A stretch of 64,000 nucleotides of DNA from JANMDN01 sp031376285 (GTDB lineage: Bacteria; Actinomycetota; Thermoleophilia; Miltoncostaeales; Miltoncostaeaceae). Positions within the stretch are counted from its first letter, which is position 1. Every line of letters begins with the position of its first letter. Below the pieces are notes generated by a model. The model was not told the DNA's origin and made no database searches. It saw only the letters and a program-made list of their open reading frames with translations. The DNA is taken from positions 37,761-101,760 of the forward strand of contig JANMDN010000032.1 of assembly GCA_031376285.1 (NCBI GenBank), in the 5' to 3' direction. Positions 44,301 to 54,477 of this stretch are shown here, piece after piece. The position numbers and the translations under genes were made by a program.

Positions 44301-47300
44301 GCGATTGGCGTGATCGCAGACGACGACGCCCCCCTGCCGTACGACGTCATCGCCACCACGGGCCAGCGCTTCACCTACCCGGGCCCGGCCGGCACGCCCG
44401 TGACGGCCGCCATCAGCGGCCTGGGGAACGGGCCGTCTATAGCCGGCTCGGGGAACGTCGGATTCTCGGCGACGTTCCCCGGAGGGAGCGGCGTCTTCAT
44501 CGGGACCGGGAAGCGCGACATCCGCCTCCTCTCGCCCGGCACGGTCTCCCCCGCCCGGCGCTTCGGAACTCAGGTCCAGATCAACGACCACGACGTGGTC
44601 GGGGCGCAGGACCAGCTACCCGGCGCCCCGCTCTCCACGAAGTGGCGCGCGTGGGACGGGAGCGGCACGACGACCGATCACGCCCTGACGATCGCGAGTG
44701 GCGGCGTCGCCGACCCCGGCCGCACGCGCGCGGAGTTCGCCGACGTCTCCTCGAGCGGGAGCATCAGCAACACGATCACGCCGGCCCAGGTCGGCGCGAC
44801 GCTGCCGCCGGACATCAGCCACGCGGCCGCCGTGGTGGGGTCGATCTCGGCGCTGGGGCAGGGCGGTACGAGCGGCGTGCTCGCCGTCCCCAAGGCTCGG
44901 GTGCTCGCGCCGGTGCCGAACCCCTTCTGGCAGATGCCAATCGACGGCGCCTCAGCGCCGCGTCCGCAGGTCGCCGACGACGGGCGCACCGTCGTCCGCT
45001 TCCGTGCGGCGTCCTGGGCGCCGCAGCAGCGCTACCTGGTCGGGGCCGAGATCGTGCCGACCGTCGCCGCACGGGTGGCGGCGCCGTTCGTCTTCCGCGC
45101 GACCTCCACGACGGGGGGAGGCACGTCCGGCGCGAGCGAGCCGGCATGGCCGGCTGCGGCAGGGGCCATGGCCACCGACCGCGACACGGTGTGGGTGAAC
45201 ACGGGGCAGCAGGCCCCACCCGGCGACACGATCCGGCTCTTCGGGCAATCGACCACGACCGGCAGCGATGCCCTCCGGTACACGGATGTGGCGGGGCCCG
45301 CCGACGGCTTCGCACCGGCGCCCCGCGGGGGACCACCGCCGCTCGGCCGCGCCCCCGGCCTGAGCGACGACGGCCAGGCGATCGCCTTCTTCGGTGTCAA
45401 CGACGGTACGCGCGCCCTGACGAAGGGCCCGGGCATCTTCATCGCGATCGAGAAGGCGGACGGGACCAGGATCCTCAAGCGGATCGCGGGCGTGGCCGGG
45501 AACCGCGTCCTCGATCCTGGGGAGACGTTCCTCGACACGAACGGGAACGGGAACGTCGACTCGGCGACAGAGGTCGACCGCGGGCCGTTCGCCGCCTTCG
45601 ACGACCTCTCGCGGGTCGGGGTCTCCTCCTTCGACGCGAAGGCCCGGGCGTTCAACGTGGTGTTCATCGCGTGCGGCTCCGTGCCGATCGGGGCCACGAC
45701 CTGTGCGACGACCACGCACAAGGCGATCTACCGCATCCGCGTCCGGCTCACCGGACGGCCCGATGCCCCGTTTGACCGGCGCAACCCGAGCGACGTGCAA
45801 GCGGACCCGGCCTCCGTCGTGATCCAGACCGGCGACCACGTGGAGGACTTTGACCCGGCCGCGCCGGCGGGGGGCGACCGGATCGCCGACCTGAGCATCC
45901 ACGACCCGATCAACGGGCACGACCACGGCGACGTCACCTTCTGGGCACGCGATGCCGCGGGCACCGAGGGGATCGTCCGCGCCCGGTCACCGGAGCCGCT
46001 GCCCGTCGTCTTCGTGCCGGGCGTGGCGGGCAGCGTCCTCGTCGAGGCGAAGTCCAACGAGGATCCGGGGGACGACGAGGAGATCTGGCCGGGTTTCGCG
46101 ATCCGCGGAGGCCGGCCCGACTACGACAAACTGAGGATCGGACGCCCGGGAGCCGACGTACGCGTGAAGGACGTCCTCCGGGCGGCCGGTCCGATGGGGA
46201 GCGCGGCGACCGTGCCGTTCAAGGGAGCGGACGTCTACGGCGGATTCCTCACCGCGTTGGAGAAGGCGGGCTATCGGCCCTACGACACCGGGCTGTACAG
46301 CGGGAACGTCCGCTTCTGCGACGTCGTGGCCCAGCGGCCCAAGCGCCCGAACCTCTTCGTCTTCCCGTACGACTGGCGTCAGGACATCTCGACCAACGCG
46401 GCGCGGCTGGCCACGTACATCGGCTGCGTCCGCGCCTTCTATCCGAATCAGAAGGTCGACATCGTCGCCCACAGCATGGGTGGGCTGCTGACCCGGCGCT
46501 ACATCATGGAGAACCCCGCCGCGGCGGCGACGGTGAACGCAGTGACCACGGTCAACTCGCCGTGGCTGGGCGCCCCGAAGATGCCCTACATCCTGGAGAC
46601 TGGCAACTTCCTCACCCTGCCGGCCTATCTGGGCGGTATGAACGGGGACGACCTCCGAGGTGCAGTCGCTTCGATGCCCTCCGCGGCGCAGCTCGGACCG
46701 TCGAAGGCGTACTACGACCTCGGGGCGACCCCTCCCGTCGGTGAGGAGGGCCGCGACTGGGACACAAACGGCCTCGCGACCGAGGTGTACGACTACCCCC
46801 ATCAGCTGAAGTGGCTCAACGCCCGGAACACGGCGCACACCCCCGGCAAGGTCCTCGACGCGTTCCACCAGCTCCCGGTGAACGGGCTCCTCCAGGACGA
46901 CTGGAGCGGCGACCCGCCGGGCATCGCCTACTTCCACCTCTACGGCATCCAGGCGCGGGAGGCCACCATCGGGTCGATCCGGGCGACCACCGACGCCGCG
47001 TGCAAGGCCGCGTCCGCCCCGGTCACGTGCTCGAGGGCGGAGGGGATCAACGTCCGCTTCACAGTCGGTGACGGGACGGTCCCGGCCCTCAGCGCCGCCA
47101 GGCGGACCACGTCCGCCGATCTGAACGCTCCGTCAGCGGAGTTGATCCCCTTCGCGTCCCCCGGGCCGCCGGCGGACGCGGCCTACGAGCACGGCGGCAT
47201 GATGGCGAACCCGGCCGTCCAGAACACGATCGTCGGGATCCTGGGCGAGCGCGACGATGCGGCCCGCATCGGGTCGCGGGCCGTCGGCGCGCCCTCCGGA

Positions 47301-50300
47301 ACCGCCTCCGTGGCGCCGGCCCTCGGCGGTGTGCGCGCCGCGGCCGTCGACGAGCCCGAGCCGCGGCCGGAGGAGGCGCGGTACGTCTCCGTTGCGAACG
47401 CGACGGACCTCGCCGTGCGGGACGAGGCCGGAGACTCCACGAGCCCCGATCCGACGAGCCTCCTCGCGGGCACCGTGCCGGGCGTGTCGGTCACGTTCGC
47501 GAGCGCCTCGTCGGCCCTCGCGATCCTTCCGACGAAGGGGCGCTTCACCACCACGTTCACGATGACGGACCGGCCGCTCCTGATCGAGGTCCGTCGAGGG
47601 ACCGGCGAGCGCACCGTCTCGGCGCAGCGCTACCTCGACGTCGACGTGGCGGCGGGCGTGACCGGCCGGCTCGTCTCGTCCTCGACGGGGACGGCTCCGC
47701 TCGAGCTCGACATCGACGGCGACGGGACGTTCGAGACGACCGTCGACCCGACGGTCGCCGTGACCGGAGACGACGCGGCCGACATCACGCCGCCGGTCGT
47801 GACGCTCGTCCGGGATCCGCTCGGCGGCCACCAGGTCGAGCTCGAGGCGACCGACGCGGGGACGGGGGTCCGGCAGGTCCGCTACTCCCTCGACGGCACT
47901 ACCTTCGGCGCCTATTCGGGACCCTTCACGGCCGACCCGGCATCGGTCGCCCGGGTCGTGGTGATCGCCGACGACGACGTCGGGAACCGCGCCGTCGAGA
48001 CCTTCCCCCTCCGGCCGCCCGGGCCGCCGCCCGTCGCAGAGGACGGCGCGGCGCGCACGCCCGAGGACGTGGCCGTTGCGGTGCCCCTGAGCGCGACGGG
48101 CGAGGCGGGGGCGCCGCTGAACTTCGCCCTTGCGCGCCAGCCTGCCCACGGCGCGGTGACCGGCATCGGCGGCGGCGTGGCGACCTACCTGCCGGCCCCC
48201 GACTTCCACGGGACCGACACGTTTACGTTCACGGCGAGCGACGGCGTGGGGACGAGCTCGTCGGCGACGGTGACGATGACCGTCGATCCCGTCAACGACG
48301 CGCCCGTCGCCACCGGCACGTGGATCGAGACGGCCCAGGACGGCCCCGGCACGCCCCTCGATCTCGGCGACCTCGTCTCCGATGTGGAGACCGCGGACGC
48401 CGGCCTCTCGATCCAGGTCGTGACTCCCCCCGCCAGGGGATCGCTGTCCGGCACGGGGGCCTCGCTCACCTACACGCACACGCCGGGCGCCACCGGCGCG
48501 GACAGCTTCTCGTACACGGCGACCGACCGCGGCGACCCCGACGGCTGCTCGGACCCGACGCCCGCGTGCACCGCGCCCGCGACGAGTCCTGTCGCGACGG
48601 TGGCCGTGCGGATCGTCCCAGTCGTGTCGGTCGGCGACGCGTCGGTGGTGGAGGCCGACTCGGGGGCGGTCACCGCGACCGTGCCGGTGTCCCTCTCGAC
48701 GCCCAGCGACCTCGACACGCGTGTGTCGTGGGCTACCGCGGACGACACGGCGGTGGCCGACGCCGACTACGACGCCGCGAGTGGGGAGCTCGTGATCCCG
48801 GCTGGGACGACGACGGGCGCGATCTCGGTGGCCGTGCGGGGCGATGACCAGATGGAGCCGGAGGAGCGGCTCTTCGTCGACATCTCCGCTCCGGTGAACG
48901 GCGCCATCGGACGGGCGCGCGGGATCGTCGCGATCACCGACGACGACACCGCGGTCCCGCCCACGTGCCCGGCGGGCGCGCAACCGACGCTAGAGATCGA
49001 CGACGCCTCAGTGACGGAGTCGACGCCCGAACAGCCCGCGTCGCTCACCCTCAAGGCGCGCTTGAACTGCGTCGCGGCGGCGCCCGTCTCGGTCCGGATC
49101 ACCGCCGGAAGCGGCTCCGCGACCGCGGGGCGGGACTTCGCCGCGATGACGCGGACGCTCACCTTCGCCCCCGGCGTGACGACGGCGACCGCGACGCTCG
49201 TGGTGCTCGGGGACAACCTGGCGGAGGGCGACGAGACCGTGACCATCGCCCTGAGCGACGCCTCCGGGCTCACCCTCGCCCGACCCGCGGCCACGGTCAC
49301 CATCGTGGACGATGAGCCCGCGAGCCGGCTCCTCGTGGTCCCCGGGCCGGTGCGCGAGGGCTCGCTGCAGCCAATCACGGCCCGCGCAACCGTGACCGTC
49401 GACCCGCCGCTCCTCGCCGCATCGGATGTCACCTGGTCGCTGGAGGGCGGGTCGGCCGAGCCCGGCGTCGACTTCCGGCCCGATGGCGGGACCGTCCGGC
49501 TGCGGGCGGGCCAGCGCGAGGTGGCGATCCCGATCACGATCCTTCCCGACGATCTCGCGGAGGGCGACGAGACGCTGACGCTCGACGTGGCGGTGGCGGC
49601 AGTCGGCGAGGTGCGGCCGCTGAAGGAGACGGCCGCACCCATCACGATCTCCGACGACGACGGCCCGCTCAGCCGGCCGTGCGCGAGGAGCACGATCGCG
49701 TGGCGCGCCGACGCGGCGTCCGCCCAGTGGGCGGAGCCCGCCAACTGGAGCCCCGCGCGCCTGCCCGGCCGTGACGACGTCGTCTGCATCGACGCCGCGC
49801 CGACCGACCTTGTTCTCGTGACGGGCAGCGTCGAGGTGGGAGAGCTCGAGAGCCGTGCGCCGCTGACGATCGGCGGCCGGCTCGCGATCGTGAACCCACT
49901 CGGCACGTCGGTGATCGGGACGGCGACGGGGGCGTCGAAGCTGAACCCCGGTGGCGCGCTCGTCGTCGACGGACTACTCCACATCGCCGGCCCGCTCGAC
50001 TGGACCGCCGTCCCGAGCGGCTCGGCGCCCGCGGTCTCGACGATCGCCGGAGCGGGGCTCGTCGTCATCGACCCGGGCGCTCGGGTGACGGCCGTCGGAG
50101 GGTCGTGCGTCTCGCGCCAGGCCGGGAGCGGGCTGGGCTCGGCCCAGCAGGGCTGCCTCAACCTCGACGTGGCCTACCTTGAGAGCCACGGGACCATCGA
50201 CCTCGTCTCGGGCACGATCACCAAGGATCGCGGCGGCGGAGTGGCGAGCGACGGCACGCTCCGGCTGCGCTCGGGCGCACCCTCGCCGCCCGTGCCGGCA

Positions 50301-52760
50301 CCCGGCAACGACCTGGCCATCGGGCTCCCCGGGATCGCGACCGCCGCCGGCGGCAGCGAGCGGTCGGGCGCCGTCTACGCGCCCGCCTACGCCTTCCTCA
50401 GCACGGGCGCGATCGTCACGGACGCCGGGCCGGGCCTCCGGCGGATCGAGGCGGCCGATGTGCGCATCGACGGAACGGTGGCGATCGGCGGCGGCACCGG
50501 GGGCGACACGCAGCACGAGGCGGGGCTGCTCGTGGTCGGCCGCACGCGCGCGGCGGTCGGAGCCGCGGTCGTGGCGGACGTCTTCGGCACGCTCGAGTTC
50601 CGCGGCATGGCGGGGGAGCTCGTCGCGGGCTTCTCGCTCGAGGGGTCGGGGACGCTGGTGGCGACGGGACACCTCCGGGCGACGACGGCGACGGACGTGC
50701 CGGCGGTCCGGATTGGGGGGACGCTCGAGGCCCCGCAGCCGATGCGCGCCGCGGCGGTCGAGTTCCGGCCGATCATGCGGGGCTTCGAGGCGGCGTTCGT
50801 CGGCGGCTCACTGACAGTGACGGGGGACCTCGTCGCCGCGCCGGGCGCGCGCATCCGCGGCGGTGGGACGCTCACCGTGGCCGCGAGGGCCACGGCGAGC
50901 GCGCAGAACCTCGGCTTCGCGGGGGACAGTCGCCTCGTCAACGACGGCGACCTCGAGATCCGATCGGCGCAGAACGGCGGGGCCGGCACGCTCGTCAACA
51001 ACGGCACGCTCCGGCTCGTGGCGGATGAGATCGGCCAAGCGCCCCACCTCGGCGCTCCCGGCGACGGCTTCCGCCTGATCAACGGCACGACCGGGACGAT
51101 CGAGACCGGTGTCCGCGTGGCCGGTGTCGGCGTGGCCGACGCGTCGATCCACGGCGTGACCGACCTGCGCGGACGCGTCCGCATCCTCGACGGGCAACTA
51201 CAGCTCGGCGCGGCCCCTGCGGCGGTCTGGGCGGCCGACGTCACCGCGCCCGCGGGCGCGAGGCTGTGGGCATCCGCGGCCAACGATCGCGACCGCCCGC
51301 TCCGCCTCGCGCCGGGGTTCGCCTTCAGCGGCGGGGGTGCGCTTCAGCTCGGCGGCGTCGTCCGCGTGGAGGTGCTGCTGGACCTCCCCCGCATCGAGTT
51401 GACCAGCGCGACGGCGACCTTCACGCAGCCGGCGACGGCCGCCGACCTCTCGATCCTGGGCGGCGACATCCTGGGCGGGGACGTCCGCGCCACGCGCAAG
51501 GCCGTGGTCACCACCGCATCGGTCCTCGAAGGCGCGCGGCTCTTCGTCGGCGATGATGCCACGGCGCTCTTCCAGTTCCTGACGATCGGAGGCGGCAGTC
51601 AGGTGGTCAACGCCGGCGCGTTGAGCGTCCGCACCGTCCAGGGGACGGGGACCCTGACCAACGACGGCACGCTAACGCTCGTCGCCGGCGGGGGCCCGCC
51701 GCGGGTCGGCCAGACCGAAGGCTTCCGCCTGGTCAACTCCGACGCGGGCACGATCGCGATGGGCGAGGGCGTGGCGAACGCGACGATCACGGGGCTGGCC
51801 GACCTGCGCGGCCGGGTCAAGGTCGGGCAGGCCGACCTCAGCCTCACCGCGCCGGCCGGCGCCCTCTGGCGCGCGGCGATCGAGGCAGGGCCGACCGGGG
51901 TTCTCCGGATCGGCGGCCCCGTCGAGAACCCGCTCCGGCTCGTGGACGGCTTCTCCCTCACCGGCGGCGCGCGCATGGTCGTGACAGGGGCACTGGAAGC
52001 GGATGTCGCCCTGACGCTCCCGCCGAAGCTCGAGCTCCAGTCCGGCCAGGTGGCCCTCGCCCAGCCGGCGTCGGTGGAATCGCTGATCAGCCAGGGCGGG
52101 ACGCTCGCGAGCGGCGAGCTCACCGTGACCAGCAGCTTCTCGTCGACCTCGACGACGCTGGGGCCAGATACTCGCCTCACCCTCGCAAGCGGGGCCAGCG
52201 GCGACTCTCAGGGGCTCCGCCTCCAAGGCGGCGCGCAGGTCGTGAACGACGGAACCCTCAACGTGAGTGCCGCGAACTTCGGTCGCGGGACAGTCGTCAA
52301 CAACGGAACGCTCGCCCTACGCGGGACGAGCACGTCGACGCCCTCGCTGGGCGGGGGGAACGACGACCTCCGGCTCGTGAACGCGGTCGGCGCCACGATC
52401 CAATCCGTCGATGCGCCGGCGCGCGTCGGGGCGCTGGACAACTTCGGCACCATCGTGATCGGCCGTGCCGGCCCGCTCTCGGCGAACTCCTTCACCCAGG
52501 GGCTGGTCGCGACCCTCCAGGTCGAGACCAGCGCGGCCAGCCCGCCGTCGACCGCAACCCCACCATTGGCGGTCCTGCGAAACGCCGCGCTCGACGGTGC
52601 GCTCGCCTACACGATTCCTGCCGGCGAGACACTTCCCTCAGGAACGCGCGTCGTGCTCGTCCGCTACGGGTCGCGGACCAGCACATTTGCTGCCGTCACC
52701 GGACAGCCGCTCGCGACTCCGGAGGACGGAACACAGGCCCTAACGATCGTCATTACCTAG
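41388..52760 (+). CDS. Giant secreted subtilisin/Calx-beta/lipase/beta-repeat protein (3790 aa)
   Basis: Domains in order: an export signal (VPLVCALVCGLVGPAGAF); a prodomain-like part; a subtilisin S8 domain with Asp 291 (VGLVEDVGIVDTTHPD), His 328 (KHATHVAG) and Ser 549 (CGTSMATP); a Calx-beta domain (~865-980); a large unrecognised beta region; an LCAT-like lipase domain (~1537-1740; FVFPYDWRQDIS, IVAHSMGGLLTRRY, Ser 1696); a cadherin-like repeat ending near VDPVNDAP (~2217-2305); three further Calx-beta domains (~2410-2757); and over 1000 residues of Gly/Thr-rich beta-helix-like repeats with recurring NDGTL/NNGTL units. No LPxTG signal or C-terminal helix is seen. It is probably an exported surface protein or adhesin with two hydrolase activities. 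The exact start codon is uncertain (GTG 41388, or a TTG at 41439). Confidence 0.85.
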   Translation: MVASTHKGPSRLTRSTPLPFSPPPSRARRTPRQRAVPLVCALVCGLVGPAGAFLLALPAAGAAPPPPDLRPLPPAHPFQLGLRARAITPPGGVDSATVTRGVPARGDVHYLVQFRKLPTAGTEARLAGDGISLGTYVGGNAYVASSTAADVDALATDASVRWVGPLAPRDKIDPALARGEVPRWARRPGGEAVLIVTLHPDVRPADVRPTLASLGRVASEEPTLPAIVLTAHLSDVERIAAVDGVQYVGVVDDALVPTNDVARQTAKTEQAWALDPMAPVRGAGVVGLVEDVGIVDTTHPDFLAGGPPGAPNRIVDTEPPPPNGAPKHATHVAGIFAGDGTASAPHGGAALQWSGHAPRASIRSFAITGEIEEQNADITADFTKAMGSAVGPRPGVDLATMSLGQPSPATCDRGGLYTSSAVQMDGFVRGAIPGSDGRPQPLILTVAAGNWRSIFNPPPGLPGTFAIPTCGDYGSLSTVAAAKNPVIVGAVNSDTATVTSSSSWGPTQDGRLKPDLVAPGCNTKWLDAPPKQITSTAVGGGYTEMCGTSMATPLVAAVNALVIEEWRKAHPSTRPSPSTAKAILIHTAAPASVPASLTTGLPGANDGITLVDPRGGSAGVDLGVIYRDPGAPNAPFSATVTPDAKSLIVDLATNGAGAVTTTANDIVAAVNAQARAGTQRSFQAHLAFGGDPAKPWGGNTGAGVVAALPAANLSGGGVVSGPDFRSGWGMVDALEAVKLVADDARNPRIHVGAAATTELDRWSFSSDGTTDPKVTLVWDDPPGAALARPALVNDLDLRLVDPAGTVYRPLVQDPTKPMAPAIQGNDRINNVEQVRATRRTGVWQVRVFGTSVPQGPQEYSLVMPPSNVVDVADADAMEGGSGEARSLDFQLRLSPPNPDGPVSVDYETLDGTATVASGDYQRTFGTITFPPNTSGPLTMSVPVVGDADPEGPETVRLDLSSPRGGVLAHAQAIGVIADDDAPLPYDVIATTGQRFTYPGPAGTPVTAAISGLGNGPSIAGSGNVGFSATFPGGSGVFIGTGKRDIRLLSPGTVSPARRFGTQVQINDHDVVGAQDQLPGAPLSTKWRAWDGSGTTTDHALTIASGGVADPGRTRAEFADVSSSGSISNTITPAQVGATLPPDISHAAAVVGSISALGQGGTSGVLAVPKARVLAPVPNPFWQMPIDGASAPRPQVADDGRTVVRFRAASWAPQQRYLVGAEIVPTVAARVAAPFVFRATSTTGGGTSGASEPAWPAAAGAMATDRDTVWVNTGQQAPPGDTIRLFGQSTTTGSDALRYTDVAGPADGFAPAPRGGPPPLGRAPGLSDDGQAIAFFGVNDGTRALTKGPGIFIAIEKADGTRILKRIAGVAGNRVLDPGETFLDTNGNGNVDSATEVDRGPFAAFDDLSRVGVSSFDAKARAFNVVFIACGSVPIGATTCATTTHKAIYRIRVRLTGRPDAPFDRRNPSDVQADPASVVIQTGDHVEDFDPAAPAGGDRIADLSIHDPINGHDHGDVTFWARDAAGTEGIVRARSPEPLPVVFVPGVAGSVLVEAKSNEDPGDDEEIWPGFAIRGGRPDYDKLRIGRPGADVRVKDVLRAAGPMGSAATVPFKGADVYGGFLTALEKAGYRPYDTGLYSGNVRFCDVVAQRPKRPNLFVFPYDWRQDISTNAARLATYIGCVRAFYPNQKVDIVAHSMGGLLTRRYIMENPAAAATVNAVTTVNSPWLGAPKMPYILETGNFLTLPAYLGGMNGDDLRGAVASMPSAAQLGPSKAYYDLGATPPVGEEGRDWDTNGLATEVYDYPHQLKWLNARNTAHTPGKVLDAFHQLPVNGLLQDDWSGDPPGIAYFHLYGIQAREATIGSIRATTDAACKAASAPVTCSRAEGINVRFTVGDGTVPALSAARRTTSADLNAPSAELIPFASPGPPADAAYEHGGMMANPAVQNTIVGILGERDDAARIGSRAVGAPSGTASVAPALGGVRAAAVDEPEPRPEEARYVSVANATDLAVRDEAGDSTSPDPTSLLAGTVPGVSVTFASASSALAILPTKGRFTTTFTMTDRPLLIEVRRGTGERTVSAQRYLDVDVAAGVTGRLVSSSTGTAPLELDIDGDGTFETTVDPTVAVTGDDAADITPPVVTLVRDPLGGHQVELEATDAGTGVRQVRYSLDGTTFGAYSGPFTADPASVARVVVIADDDVGNRAVETFPLRPPGPPPVAEDGAARTPEDVAVAVPLSATGEAGAPLNFALARQPAHGAVTGIGGGVATYLPAPDFHGTDTFTFTASDGVGTSSSATVTMTVDPVNDAPVATGTWIETAQDGPGTPLDLGDLVSDVETADAGLSIQVVTPPARGSLSGTGASLTYTHTPGATGADSFSYTATDRGDPDGCSDPTPACTAPATSPVATVAVRIVPVVSVGDASVVEADSGAVTATVPVSLSTPSDLDTRVSWATADDTAVADADYDAASGELVIPAGTTTGAISVAVRGDDQMEPEERLFVDISAPVNGAIGRARGIVAITDDDTAVPPTCPAGAQPTLEIDDASVTESTPEQPASLTLKARLNCVAAAPVSVRITAGSGSATAGRDFAAMTRTLTFAPGVTTATATLVVLGDNLAEGDETVTIALSDASGLTLARPAATVTIVDDEPASRLLVVPGPVREGSLQPITARATVTVDPPLLAASDVTWSLEGGSAEPGVDFRPDGGTVRLRAGQREVAIPITILPDDLAEGDETLTLDVAVAAVGEVRPLKETAAPITISDDDGPLSRPCARSTIAWRADAASAQWAEPANWSPARLPGRDDVVCIDAAPTDLVLVTGSVEVGELESRAPLTIGGRLAIVNPLGTSVIGTATGASKLNPGGALVVDGLLHIAGPLDWTAVPSGSAPAVSTIAGAGLVVIDPGARVTAVGGSCVSRQAGSGLGSAQQGCLNLDVAYLESHGTIDLVSGTITKDRGGGVASDGTLRLRSGAPSPPVPAPGNDLAIGLPGIATAAGGSERSGAVYAPAYAFLSTGAIVTDAGPGLRRIEAADVRIDGTVAIGGGTGGDTQHEAGLLVVGRTRAAVGAAVVADVFGTLEFRGMAGELVAGFSLEGSGTLVATGHLRATTATDVPAVRIGGTLEAPQPMRAAAVEFRPIMRGFEAAFVGGSLTVTGDLVAAPGARIRGGGTLTVAARATASAQNLGFAGDSRLVNDGDLEIRSAQNGGAGTLVNNGTLRLVADEIGQAPHLGAPGDGFRLINGTTGTIETGVRVAGVGVADASIHGVTDLRGRVRILDGQLQLGAAPAAVWAADVTAPAGARLWASAANDRDRPLRLAPGFAFSGGGALQLGGVVRVEVLLDLPRIELTSATATFTQPATAADLSILGGDILGGDVRATRKAVVTTASVLEGARLFVGDDATALFQFLTIGGGSQVVNAGALSVRTVQGTGTLTNDGTLTLVAGGGPPRVGQTEGFRLVNSDAGTIAMGEGVANATITGLADLRGRVKVGQADLSLTAPAGALWRAAIEAGPTGVLRIGGPVENPLRLVDGFSLTGGARMVVTGALEADVALTLPPKLELQSGQVALAQPASVESLISQGGTLASGELTVTSSFSSTSTTLGPDTRLTLASGASGDSQGLRLQGGAQVVNDGTLNVSAANFGRGTVVNNGTLALRGTSTSTPSLGGGNDDLRLVNAVGATIQSVDAPARVGALDNFGTIVIGRAGPLSANSFTQGLVATLQVETSAASPPSTATPPLAVLRNAALDGALAYTIPAGETLPSGTRVVLVRYGSRTSTFAAVTGQPLATPEDGTQALTIVIT

Positions 52761-52829
52761 CGCTCCGGCTGCTCCCCTGCCGACTCGCAGTACGGGCGTC
52801 GCGCAGGTCTCGGCGCGACTATCTCGGGC

Positions 52830-54160
52830 CATGGCGACGGGAGCGTTGCGAACGCTCTCGACGAAGCCGTGGCCGGGCATCCGCCGCGCATTGTTGACGA
52901 GCTGCTCGCCCCGCTGGCACGCGCCGGTGCACTCGTGCTCATCGGGACCCGTCGCGGCGTCAAGGACTGGGCAGGCATCGACGGGCCGCCAGTGGTGGAG
53001 ATAAGTCTCGACGACGACGCTGAGACCGTGGACGCCATTCGCGAACATGTGGAGCGGAGATTGGTGGAGGCACCAGGGTCGCCCTATCGTGGGATCCAAG
53101 ACACGACCCTCGTCCGTGACGTCGCCTCGGCGGTCACGAAGGCGGCGACAGACGACGGCCGGAGTGTCGGAGGCGGGTTCCTTCTTGCCAGGATGATCAC
53201 CAAAACCTCGTCACCAGTCCGGCGCCGCGCGTCACTTCCGACGTAGCCTGGAGCATGCGCCTGCCGACCGGGATCGGTGAGGCGTTCGAGCAGGACTTGG
53301 CGTTCTGCGCCGCGCGCGACGGCACCGAGGCCGCGGCGTTGGTGCGAGATGTGCTCGCAGGTCTGGCCTGGGAGGAAGGGCGCGGAGTCCCGCGCCGACT
53401 GATTCCGGCCTTCTGCCGTGCCGTCCGCGGCCGAGAGTGCAGTGACGGCGACGTTGCCCGGGTCTTGCGCCTCGCCGCAGGCTATATCTCCGAGGCCGAG
53501 GACACAGGCTTCGCCACCTATCGCATCTACCATCAGGCGCTTCGCGACTACCTTCGAGCCTTGCCCGACGATCAAGGAGGCGACGCGCGTGGCTGATCGA
53601 GAGAGCTGGATCCGTGGCGCGATTGCGCGGGAGATCATCGCCCAAGAGTCAGTGCACCACTGGGGGCGGATATAGACCCCTATTCCGCGCGGTACCTCCC
53701 GCGACACGCCAGCCGCGGTGAAGAGATGCCCGCGCTCCTCGGCGACGGCGAGTACCTGAGCGTCGCGGATACCGACGCCGTTGCTCAGGTCTCCCCCTGG
53801 CTGGTGAGCGAGAGCGAAGGTCCGACGGGTTCGCTTGCTCGCCGCTTTCGTCCGGGTCGCGGCGGATCTCGCGCGACGGGAAACCGGGCGAGCGTCCGTT
53901 CATTCTTGCCCTCTCCAAGCACCTTGCGGGCCGCGGATCGCGGGCCGCGACGACTCCCATGACCGCCGAGCCGCGCTGGTGGCGAGGCACCCTCAGGTCA
54001 GACGCGCGCCGCCTCACCGGCCACAACGGCTCGGTGCGTGCGGTCGTGTCGGTCCTCATCGACGGTGAACCGGTCATCATCAGCGGCGGCGCTGACGGGT
54101 CGGTGCGACTCTGGGATGCCCGCACCGGCACCCAACGCGGCGACACTCTCACAGTGCTCG
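52830..54160 (+). pseudogene. Remains of a NACHT/STAND ATPase-WD40 protein
   Basis: Three plus-strand frames in succession give the pieces of one protein. First, IVDELLAPLARAGALVLIGT and VVEISLDDDAETVDAIREHV resemble the sensor part of a NACHT ATPase. From 53255, RVLRLAAGYISEAEDTGFAT and YRIYHQALRDYLRALPDD look like the winged-helix end of NACHT modules. From 53959, RRLTGHNGSVRAV and ISGGADGSVRLWDARTGTQR form a WD40 blade. The P-loop end and further blades are missing, with frameshifts near 53208 and 53590. Such STAND-WD40 proteins are common in actinobacteria, and some STAND proteins act in phage defence. This copy cannot be functional. Confidence 0.68.
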
Positions 54161-54477
54161 CTCCGGTGTTAGTCTCGGATGCGATCCGGATGGCTTGGTG
54201 GTCGCGACGGATAGCGGTCTTCTGGCGATCGATCTGCCGCGGACGGCCCCCGGATAGGACCGCGCCCGCTAGCCGGGCGAGGTTCGTAACGTCCTACTCC
54301 CGGCTCCCCTCGACAATGAGGTCCATCCGCGGAGTGGCCTCTGGGGGGACCTGGTTTCTGAGAATCGCGCGACCGGCCGGCGCTGCGAGTCGTACAGCCG
54401 GCGGGCCCGGCCGGTACGAAAAGAGCACGTTACGTCCTCCCAAGAAGAGCGGGGTGCCCCTCCCAGCGTGGCCTCTC
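54161..54477. other. Non-coding boundary region before the integrase gene
   Basis: About 320 bases without a supportable gene, between the STAND-WD40 remnant and the 3' end of the integrase. A left attachment site of the integrase-bearing element would be expected near here, but I recognise no tRNA-like sequence or repeat. Confidence 0.45.

Noticed and set aside
42933..44591. 552-codon minus-strand frame inside the giant gene, and others of 616 and 464 codons further on
   Set aside because: These are antisense shadows of the subtilisin/Calx-beta/repeat gene, rich in Arg and low in domain content.
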